Shown here: piece by piece, positions 13,627 to 19,671 of the stretch
How positions within the stretch are numbered: the first letter of the stretch is position 1
Layout: every line of letters begins with the position of its first letter
Notes under the pieces: model-generated
Seen by the model: the letters and a program-made list of their open reading frames with translations, nothing else
What the model was told of the DNA's origin: nothing
Databases searched by the model: none
Made by a program: the position numbers and the translations under genes
Assembly (NCBI GenBank): GCA_937879825.1
Contig: CALFMQ010000044.1
Coordinates: 1 to 19,671, forward strand
Origin: an uncultured Phycisphaerales bacterium
GTDB taxonomy: Bacteria > Planctomycetota > Phycisphaerae > Phycisphaerales > UBA1924
Length of the DNA: 19,671 nucleotides
Direction of reading: 5' to 3'

Positions 13627-15723
13627 ATGGCCTCGTCGAGACAGGTGGCCAAACTCGTGCAGACCGTCGGGAGCGTGAGTTCCGGTGCGATTCTGACGCT
13701 CTTGGGCGAGACTCAGACAACCAAGTCGGGGCTCGAAGCGGTTCCATTGCTCGTCCGCCTCGTCGCATCGTCGCTCTTCATCCAATCAGAAAAGACAACC
13801 CCCGAGGACCTCGAACGGGCGCAGGCATTCCTCTGCCGACTCATCCGGCGCTACGGCACCGCGCGACAAGCGCTGGAAGCGATCTCGACCGGGCACCGCC
13901 GCCACCCGCACCTCTCGATCGAGCGAGCGCACATCTGGATGCAGGCGCTCACCGTCACACCCGGGCTGATCGACTCGACCCTCCGGAGACATCCCGCGTT
14001 CAATCGCATGCTGACAGAGTGGCTGGATCGGCAGGGGCACGAGATCGATAGGCAACTCGACGCGTACCGCGCATGGCTCGATGGTCCGCTCACCGGAACC
14101 GAGTCCGAATGGGCCCTGCCCGAAATGAAGGTGCCGGAGTCGGCGGCCGGTACCGTGCAGTCAGAGTCGTCGTCGCACGCATCTCCCGCGTCGGCCGAGG
14201 CGCAAGGCGCCGACGCTTCGCCTGAGGATATCGACCTGATTCGGTCGGTGGTGCTCGGCGATAAGTATCCGGGCGACGACCCATCGTTCCTACCATTGAC
14301 GCCGCGCCAGCGTGAGGTTGTCGACCGACTTACCGGATCACGAGATCATTTCGGTCGCGCCCTCGCGGCCGTAGCATGCGCCGATTTTGTCCGTGCCGAT
14401 GCGCTGCTCGCCTCCTTACCCGAGAGCGTTCCGCCGGAGGAGAACTACACGCTCCGAGGCGACCGCCTCTATTACGACGGTCGATTCGACGACGCCCTGA
14501 GCGAATACATCGCGGCGCGTCACGCCAAGGATGACCTCCAGCGCCGTTTGAATGTCGCCGTGGCGCTCATGCGATCGACCCGCGGCACCATCGACGACGC
14601 CTACAAACAAGCGACCGATCTCCTGGCCGCCACCAAACTCGACCTCCGCGCCGACTCGCCGGACGCGGCGCGAATCGGGTTGCTCCTCGGTGCCGCGTGC
14701 GTGCATCGACCGAGTGCGGATCGGGCCCAATGCATCGAGCGGGCCATCGAACATTTCGAGGGCGCCCTCGTCACGATCTCGAGAGAGAAAATGCCCGACC
14801 TCTGGGCGCAAGCGCACTACCAACTGGGGATCGCCTGGCTCGACGCACCTTCCGGCGACCGCGCCGAGAACCTGCAGAAGGCGACGCGCCACCTCGGTAT
14901 GGCCGCCGAAGTCTGGACGCGAGAGGACAACCCCGGGCGCTGGGCGATCGTCCACAATGCCGCGGGCCACGCGTGGGAGCGCGCGCCAAGGGGCAATCGC
15001 GCCACGAACCTCGAACGCGCCCTGATCTGCTTCAGCGCCGCCATGGAGGTTCGCACCGAAGCCGCCGATCCTATCGGATGGGCCCGCCTCCAGAACAATC
15101 TCGCAAATGTGTGGATGCAACTCCCATCAGGCGACCACGCCGAGAACATCCAGCGCGCCATCGAATGCCAGGCACGCGCACTGGAAGTCTGGTCGCGCGA
15201 GGGCCGCCGTGTCGATTGGGCCGCCACGCAGAGCAATCTGGGCAATGCATGGGCGCTGCTCCCCGCCAAGGACGACCTCCGAGACCGAAACCTCCGGAGG
15301 GCGATCGCCTGTTACAAGTCCGCGCTCGAGGTGCGTACGAGATCGGCCCATCCCGTCGAGTGGGCAGCGACCCTCAACAACCTCGGCACGGCGTTGCTCC
15401 ACCTGCCCCCGAACAAGAAGGGTGACTGCATCAAGGAAGCCGTCGCTTGTTTCACACAGGCGCTCGAAGTGCGCTCCCGCGAACAGTTCCCCCTCGACTG
15501 GGCCAAGACACAGGCCAACCTCGGACAGGCGTGGATGAAAATGCCCGACGGGGATGTGATCGAAAATCTCCAGGAGTCTGTCGCTTATTTCCAGTGTGCG
15601 CTCGAGGTGTACGACGCCAACCGCTATCCGCACCAGCACAACCATGTGCAGGCCCGTCTCGCGGAAGCCCGTAAGTCGCTCGAGGACGCCGAGTCGCGCT
15701 ACCGAAAGGCTACCCGCGGATAA
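13627..15723 (+). CDS. Large TPR protein with seven 46-residue repeats
   Basis: 698 aa, no signal peptide. Residues 1-140 form a helical domain of no family I know. About 148-205 is a low-complexity Ser/Ala/Glu linker, and 206-360 holds diverged TPR-like helices (YYDGRFDDALSEYIAARHAK). Residues 370-693 are seven tandem repeats of 46-48 residues, with consensus near A.xCF..ALEVRTRE..P.DWA.TQ.NLG.AW..LP.GD..EN, recalling the TPR_10/12-type repeats found with CHAT proteases in cyanobacteria. No CHAT, NB-ARC or protease domain is present here, so the protein may be a scaffold for a separate enzyme. It begins 32 nt after the response regulator, so the two may be linked. Its stop overlaps the purA 3' end by 14 nt. 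Confidence 0.85.
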   Translation: MASSRQVAKLVQTVGSVSSGAILTLLGETQTTKSGLEAVPLLVRLVASSLFIQSEKTTPEDLERAQAFLCRLIRRYGTARQALEAISTGHRRHPHLSIERAHIWMQALTVTPGLIDSTLRRHPAFNRMLTEWLDRQGHEIDRQLDAYRAWLDGPLTGTESEWALPEMKVPESAAGTVQSESSSHASPASAEAQGADASPEDIDLIRSVVLGDKYPGDDPSFLPLTPRQREVVDRLTGSRDHFGRALAAVACADFVRADALLASLPESVPPEENYTLRGDRLYYDGRFDDALSEYIAARHAKDDLQRRLNVAVALMRSTRGTIDDAYKQATDLLAATKLDLRADSPDAARIGLLLGAACVHRPSADRAQCIERAIEHFEGALVTISREKMPDLWAQAHYQLGIAWLDAPSGDRAENLQKATRHLGMAAEVWTREDNPGRWAIVHNAAGHAWERAPRGNRATNLERALICFSAAMEVRTEAADPIGWARLQNNLANVWMQLPSGDHAENIQRAIECQARALEVWSREGRRVDWAATQSNLGNAWALLPAKDDLRDRNLRRAIACYKSALEVRTRSAHPVEWAATLNNLGTALLHLPPNKKGDCIKEAVACFTQALEVRSREQFPLDWAKTQANLGQAWMKMPDGDVIENLQESVAYFQCALEVYDANRYPHQHNHVQARLAEARKSLEDAESRYRKATRG
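14734..15705 (+). repeat. Seven tandem TPR repeats, period 138 nt (46 residues)
   Basis: The repeats start at about codons 370, 416, 462, 508, 556, 602 and 648 of the TPR gene; one unit has 48 residues. Repeats 4-6 are the best conserved in protein (CxxxALEV, DWAxTQxNLGxAW). At DNA level they have drifted, so the expansion is old rather than recent. Confidence 0.75.
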
Positions 15724-17044
15724 TCGTCTGCTCGCGGTCCGGTCCGACGCCGATCATTCGCACAGGTGCGCCGGCGAACGTCTCGATGAACTCAACGTAG
15801 CGCCTCGCGTCCCTCGGCAAGTCCTCGAATCGCCGAACGCCAGATAGGTCCCCCTCGAATCCGCGTGCCCGCTCATAGACCGGCTCGACCCGGCTCAGAT
15901 CGTACGCATCAGGCGGAAAGTGCTCCGACACATCGCCTCCGATCCGGTAGCCAACACACAAGGGCAACTCCTCAAGCCCCGCAAGCACATCAAGCAATGT
16001 GAGTGCGATGGCATCCACGCCGTTGAGGCGAACGGCGTACCGCAGCGCTACGAGGTCCAGCCAGCCGCAACGCCTCGGTCTGCCCGTAGTGGTCCCGTAT
16101 TCGCGCCCGCGCTCACGGATATAGTCGCCATGCTCATTCGCCTGCTCCGTGGGGAACGGTCCGCCGCCGACGCGTGTGCAATACGCCTTGGCCACACCGA
16201 TGATGCCCCCCAGTCGACGCGGCGCAATCCCCGAGCCCGCGCAGATCCCCAGCGCCGAGCAGTTCGAGGAAGTCACGAACGGAAAAGTCCCGTGATCGAG
16301 GTCGAGCAGTGTCGCGTTCGCGCCCTCGACCAACACCCGCCCATTCGAAGCGAAGACATCCTGAACGAGCCGAACGGAGTCCTCGATGTGCGGCCCGAGA
16401 ACGCGACCCCATCCGATCGCCCGCTCGATCATTGAATCGGCGCTGCATTGCTCCGCGTCTTGATCGATCGCCGCAAGCTCGCGATTCCGCGCCGGCACGA
16501 TCTGCAAAAGTAGCTCGCGCATCCGATCAGGACGCAAGAGGTCCGCCATCCGAATCGCCGTACTCCGAGTCGCCTTGTCCGCATAGGCCGGACCGATGCC
16601 GCGCTTCGTGGTGCCGATGCTCTCACCGCCTGCGCGCTCGGAAAGTGTTCGTTCTCGGATCGCGTCCTCCGACTTGTGATATGGGAACACCACATGGGCG
16701 CGCGAGGAGACTTTCAGCCGGTTCGTCTCGAACCCGGCGCCAGAAAGCTTCTCGATCTCGCCGATCAGCGCCTCGGGATCGACCACCACCCCATTCCCGA
16801 TGATCGAGAGAACGCCCGGATGAAAGACCCCCGAGGGAATCAGGTGGAGCGAGTGCCGCTTGCCACCGAACACCACCGAATGCCCCGCGTTCGCCCCGCC
16901 GTTGTATCGAACCACCGCCTGAAATCGGGGCGCCAGCAGGTCGATCACCTTGCCTTTGCCCTCGTCGCCCCATTGCAGCCCGATCACGGCCTGAGCGTGT
17001 CCGGGCGAACAGAGTTCAAGAGAGTCAGAGTTATCTGGACGCAT
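15710..17044 (-). CDS. purA: Adenylosuccinate synthetase
   Basis: 444 aa. It makes adenylosuccinate from IMP, aspartate and GTP in AMP synthesis. Motifs: GLQWGDEGKGKVID (22-35) with D26, NAGHS with H54, GTTKRGIGPAYADK (144-157), the IMP loop EGANATLLD (240-248), TSSNC, RVGGGPFPTEQ (291-301) and GRPRRCGWLD (321-330). Most bacterial enzymes have EGAQG at the IMP loop; EGANA and TSSNC are the eukaryotic pattern as I recall it. The 3' end overlaps the convergent TPR gene by 14 nt. Start: the N-terminal extension before HAQAVIGLQWGDEG is about 16 residues, and the ATG at 17044 is preferred for lack of an alternative. Confidence 0.96.
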   Translation of the reverse strand: MRPDNSDSLELCSPGHAQAVIGLQWGDEGKGKVIDLLAPRFQAVVRYNGGANAGHSVVFGGKRHSLHLIPSGVFHPGVLSIIGNGVVVDPEALIGEIEKLSGAGFETNRLKVSSRAHVVFPYHKSEDAIRERTLSERAGGESIGTTKRGIGPAYADKATRSTAIRMADLLRPDRMRELLLQIVPARNRELAAIDQDAEQCSADSMIERAIGWGRVLGPHIEDSVRLVQDVFASNGRVLVEGANATLLDLDHGTFPFVTSSNCSALGICAGSGIAPRRLGGIIGVAKAYCTRVGGGPFPTEQANEHGDYIRERGREYGTTTGRPRRCGWLDLVALRYAVRLNGVDAIALTLLDVLAGLEELPLCVGYRIGGDVSEHFPPDAYDLSRVEPVYERARGFEGDLSGVRRFEDLPRDARRYVEFIETFAGAPVRMIGVGPDREQTIIRG

Positions 17045-17200
17045 CGATGAAGCACCTGATCGTGTGAAAGCACCGATCCTAGCCGATCGTCAACGCCCTA
17101 TGCACCCGGATTCAACTTCTGCGACCGACAGCCGCGTCAAGTCTTCCCGGATGACCGCCGATACACACCACGTCAAACCGACAGGAAGGGCGATCAGATA

Positions 17201-17374
17201 ATGGCCGAGAAAGTCGTTCGAATCATGTGCCCGAACCTGCTCTGCCGGAGCGTTCTGGCAGTCCCGACCGACGCCCGCGGACGAATCGTCCGTTGCAAGT
17301 CATGCGGCACCAACATCCGCATCCCCAAGGCAAGCGGGTCTTCCGAAAACGGGGCTCGCAAGAAGTCGGCCTGA
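17201..17374 (+). CDS. Small zinc-ribbon protein, MJ0042-like type
   Basis: 57 aa. The ATG at 17201 is preceded by AGGAAGGG. Two Cys pairs are present: CPNLLC (10-15) and CKSCG (about 32-36), with a VPTDARGRIVR loop between, giving a compact zinc ribbon like the MJ0042-type finger common in planctomycetes. The Lys/Arg-rich end (ARKKSA) is probably disordered. It converges with the FHA gene, 8 nt between stops. The role is unknown; it could bind nucleic acid or protein. Confidence 0.75.
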   Translation: MAEKVVRIMCPNLLCRSVLAVPTDARGRIVRCKSCGTNIRIPKASGSSENGARKKSA

Positions 17375-17382
17375 TCGAGCGG

Positions 17383-17892
17383 CTACAACTGCGGGTTGTC
17401 GTCGTTCTCGAAGTCAAAGTCGAAGTCGAAGATGCTTGAGTCCTCTGGCTCCGACATCGCACTCTTCTGAATACTCGGGCGCGTGACCGTTTCGTCCATC
17501 GAGCGATCGTCGGACCCGTTGTCAATCTGCTTGGTGCCATCGGGAGGCGTCGACATCAGGGCCTCTTCGTCGGACACGGGGCGCTCGATCGTCGCGGGAT
17601 GCCCGTTGATCTGCACCACGAACGCGAAGGTTCCCACGGTCAGGACGTCTCCCGCGTGCAGTTCAGCGTCCTGGACCCGGTCATCGTTGACAAAGGTCCC
17701 GTTGCTGGAGCCCAGGTCTCGCACACGGATCGTGTTCTCACGAATCAGCACCTCGCAATGCTGACGCGAAACCGTCGAGAGGGGGACCCGGATCTGGGCC
17801 GACGCCTGGCGACCGATCACGAACTGCCCCGACCCGAGCGGGACGTCCCTACGCTGGCCATTGGGCGTGAATGCAACGAGATTGACCTGCAC
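17383..17892 (-). CDS. FHA-domain protein
   Basis: 169 aa, GTG start with GGAGG 4 nt upstream. An FHA domain spans about 3-96, with FVIGR (24-28), S42-R43-x-H45 (TVSRQHCEV) and SSNGTFVN (62-69), the residues that read phosphothreonine. The C-terminal 70 residues are acidic, disordered-looking and Thr/Ser-rich, ending in an alternating FDFDFDFE motif (155-162). There is no kinase in the window, so the phosphorylated partner is unknown. A Thr in the tail (ETVTRP) could itself be a kinase target and bind the FHA fold in a GarA/OdhI-like way; that is inferred only. Confidence 0.9.
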   Translation of the reverse strand: MQVNLVAFTPNGQRRDVPLGSGQFVIGRQASAQIRVPLSTVSRQHCEVLIRENTIRVRDLGSSNGTFVNDDRVQDAELHAGDVLTVGTFAFVVQINGHPATIERPVSDEEALMSTPPDGTKQIDNGSDDRSMDETVTRPSIQKSAMSEPEDSSIFDFDFDFENDDNPQL

Positions 17893-17907
17893 GCGGCCTC
17901 CACAAGG

Positions 17908-17917
17908 TAGGCGCCTA
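17908..17917. repeat. 10-bp perfect palindrome between FHA and hemW genes
   Basis: TAGGCGCCTA lies 15 nt upstream of the FHA GTG. It is extended imperfectly on each side (GG...CC). It may be an operator in the divergent region, but this is weak since palindromes of this size occur by chance. Confidence 0.25.
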
Positions 17918-17946
17918 ACCTAGGTGCGGGATGATCCCGCCGCCCG

Positions 17947-17952
17947 CATAAT
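17947..17952 (+). promoter_or_regulatory. hemW: Candidate -10 box for hemW
   Basis: CATAAT (5 of 6 to consensus) stands 26 nt before the ATG at 17979, in an otherwise very GC-rich stretch. I saw no clear -35 at 16-18 nt. Confidence 0.35.
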
Positions 17953-17978
17953 CAAGGCGGCACCTCAACCCACGCCCC

Positions 17979-19256
17979 ATGCGAGACGCGATGAGCCACA
18001 AGCAAGGTATCGGAATCACGGTAGGGGGGCAACGACCCGCCGATACCCGGCAGATACTTGTCGGGGCGCCCGGGCCGGTCCAAGCCCTCTACATCCATGT
18101 GCCTTTCTGTGCCCACAAGTGCCACTATTGCGACTTCTATTCCTTTGTGGACAACCGGGATCAGCAAGAGGCCTACACGCACGCGCTCTTGCAGGAACTC
18201 CGTGTCGCGCGCCACGTGCTCCGGGGGGGGCTCCAGACCGTCTTCGTCGGTGGCGGCACACCGAGTCTCCTCCGCCCCCAGCTGTGGGGCCGCATACTCG
18301 ATGAACTCCACAATCTCGTCCCAGGTTTCCCCGGTACCGGGCTTGAGTTCACCGTCGAGTGCAACCCCGAGTCCGCGAGCGCCGAGACCCTCAAGGTCCT
18401 CGCCTCGGGAGGCGTCAATCGTGTCAGCATGGGGGCGCAATCGTTCGATCCTTCCCACCTCAAGACACTCGAACGAATCCACCAGCCGGTCAATGTCCAG
18501 CGTGCTCTGGGCACGGCAGCCGACGCCGGCATCGAGCGCCGCAACATCGACCTCATCTACGCCATCCCTGATCAGACTATCGCCGACTGGCGACACGACC
18601 TGCGCATCGCTTGCGACCTCGCCCGCACGGGCCTCGTTGATCACATCAGCGCCTATGCGCTCACCTATGAACCCAACACCGCGATGACGCAGCGACTGAA
18701 GCAGGGCGAGTTCGTCGCCGCCGAGGACTCGCTCGAGGCCGACATGTACGACGCCGCCGTGGAAGCGTTCTCAGCGGTCGGGCTCGACCGGTACGAGGTC
18801 AGCAACTTCGCCAGGCGGGGATCCGAGTGCCGCCACAACCTCGTCTATTGGCGATGCGGCCAATGGCTCGCCGCGGGCCCCTCCGCCTCGGGGCATGTCG
18901 CGGGGTCGCGATGGAAGAATGTCCCGAAACTCGGCGAGTGGATCGACGGAGTCACTCGCACCGGCGGTTACGCGCCCGCGATCGACGTCGAGCAGCCCGA
19001 CGCCGAGCGAAGTCTGCGCGAGCAGGTCATGATGGGGCTCCGTACTCGTGAGGGCATCAATCGGCACGCACTCGAACTCGGCGCGCAAGATCTCAACTGC
19101 GCCAAAGCACTCGATAGAGAGTGCAGGTCGCTGGAAGCCCGTGGTCAGGTCGAAACTGTTGATGGAAGACTGCGCTTGTGCGCGCCATCATTCCTCTGGT
19201 GCGACGGAATCGCCGCCCGCTTGATGGATGCCATCACTCGAAATGCCGACCGATGA
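17979..19256 (+). CDS. hemW: HemW-type radical SAM heme chaperone (coproporphyrinogen oxidase-like)
   Basis: 425 aa. The radical SAM cluster motif is CAHKCHYCDF (C44, C48, C51). The residue after YC is Asp then Phe; HemN coproporphyrinogen dehydrogenases have CxC here, so HemW is preferred. Also present: ALYIHVPF before the motif, VFVGGGTPSLL, FTVECNPES, VSMGAQSFDPSHLKTLERIH and a C-terminal HemN-type domain (VMMGLRTREGIN). HemW inserts heme into respiratory enzymes such as cytochrome bd or nitrate reductase. The ATG at 17991 (four residues later) is an alternative start. It converges with rpmA, 6 nt between stops. Confidence 0.92.
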   Translation: MRDAMSHKQGIGITVGGQRPADTRQILVGAPGPVQALYIHVPFCAHKCHYCDFYSFVDNRDQQEAYTHALLQELRVARHVLRGGLQTVFVGGGTPSLLRPQLWGRILDELHNLVPGFPGTGLEFTVECNPESASAETLKVLASGGVNRVSMGAQSFDPSHLKTLERIHQPVNVQRALGTAADAGIERRNIDLIYAIPDQTIADWRHDLRIACDLARTGLVDHISAYALTYEPNTAMTQRLKQGEFVAAEDSLEADMYDAAVEAFSAVGLDRYEVSNFARRGSECRHNLVYWRCGQWLAAGPSASGHVAGSRWKNVPKLGEWIDGVTRTGGYAPAIDVEQPDAERSLREQVMMGLRTREGINRHALELGAQDLNCAKALDRECRSLEARGQVETVDGRLRLCAPSFLWCDGIAARLMDAITRNADR

Positions 19257-19262
19257 GATGGT

Positions 19263-19532
19263 TTAGAGGTAGAACGGAACCGGTGTCTCGGGATTCTCGG
19301 GGCGCACGTGCACCTTCCGACCCTTCCACACCACCGTGCCCGGCTCCAGAGCGAAGAGCGTGTCGTCCGAGCCCTTGCCCACGAGGTAACCCGGCTGCCA
19401 CTTGGTGCCGTTCTGGCGCACGATGATCGAGCCCGCGTTCGCCTTCTCACCGCCGTAAAGCTTCACGCCAAGGTACTGCGGATTGGAGTCGCGCCCGTTC
19501 TTGGTCGAGCCCTGGCCCTTCTTGTGTGCCAT
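19263..19532 (-). CDS. rpmA: Ribosomal protein bL27
   Basis: 89 aa, normal length. The N-terminus MAHKKGQGSTKNGRDSNPQYLG and the core AGSIIVRQNGTKWQPG are diagnostic of L27, which lies near the peptidyl transferase centre of the 50S subunit. It starts directly MAHKK, without the cleaved leader found in Firmicutes. rplU (L21) usually sits just upstream but is not present in the 139 nt to the window edge. GGAAG precedes the ATG by about 7 nt. Confidence 0.97.
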   Translation of the reverse strand: MAHKKGQGSTKNGRDSNPQYLGVKLYGGEKANAGSIIVRQNGTKWQPGYLVGKGSDDTLFALEPGTVVWKGRKVHVRPENPETPVPFYL

Positions 19533-19628
19533 ATCAATCTTCCGATTTCGTCAAAGGCCCACTTCGGGGCGTTCAATGTGCCTGTCTGGCGGACGCTGCT
19601 GCCCCGCCGCTTTCGGCCGGGGGGCGGG

Positions 19629-19634
19629 ATTGTA
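19629..19634 (-). promoter_or_regulatory. rpmA: Candidate -10 box for rpmA
   Basis: TACAAT on the minus strand (5 of 6 to TATAAT), with only a weak -35 (TGGATC) 17 nt upstream. It would give a 90-nt leader holding a GC-rich hairpin around 19600-19626. If real, rpmA has its own promoter apart from rplU. Confidence 0.3.
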
Positions 19635-19671
19635 CCGACTCCTCACCGCATGATCCAGCGGCTCGCATTCT

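Noticed and set aside
17087..17092. TTGACG upstream of purA as a -35 box
   Set aside because: No acceptable -10 box is found 16-18 nt downstream.

Overview
The window is a dense, high-GC bacterial chromosome segment holding housekeeping genes mixed with signalling and lineage-specific genes. I infer a member of the Planctomycetota, probably the Phycisphaerae. The reasons are dockerin-like EF-hand modules in two neighbouring proteins, a secreted FG-GAP/VCBS-repeat protein ending in such a module, a very small zinc-ribbon protein beside an FHA-domain protein, a Kdo gene (so an LPS-type envelope), and large TPR proteins. No rRNA or marker tree was available, so this placement rests on gene content only. 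I found no tRNA, rRNA, CRISPR array, insertion sequence or prophage.

Left part (1-4304, all minus strand): a secreted FG-GAP/VCBS protein cut by the window edge, a cytoplasmic-looking protein with two EF-hand/dockerin-like modules and its own rho-independent terminator, then an operon read right to left as def, fmt and a putative HExxH zinc metallopeptidase. These three have overlapping stop/start codons, so N-terminal formyl-Met handling is translationally linked to an unstudied peptidase-like protein.

Middle (4434-10773): a TPR-like helical protein with a TTG start and kdsB (CMP-Kdo synthesis) on the plus strand. They converge through a shared hairpin on a large exported two-domain protein, whose halves are joined by an acidic and poly-glycine hinge. 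Next comes fumC. A gene-poor gap of about 400 bases lies between fumC and the exported protein.

Signalling locus (10879-15723, plus strand): a single-pass membrane protein, a two-TM histidine kinase and a response regulator with an XRE/Cro-type DNA-binding output, all joined by ATGA overlaps. They are followed by a large TPR protein with seven repeats of about 46 residues. A perfect TATAAT lies 5 nt before that protein's ATG, which suggests a leaderless transcript. This locus is the most distinctive part of the window. The REC-XRE output domain, the unknown membrane partner and the TPR protein could form one signalling system, but the link to the TPR protein is inferred from position only.

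Right part (15710-19671): purA (minus, with a eukaryote-like motif set) overlaps the TPR gene tail to tail. A 57-residue zinc-ribbon protein (plus) converges with an FHA protein (minus), hemW (plus) runs divergently from the FHA gene, and rpmA (L27, minus) converges with hemW. Convergent genes here are packed with -14, +8 and +6 bases between stop codons and no visible terminators.
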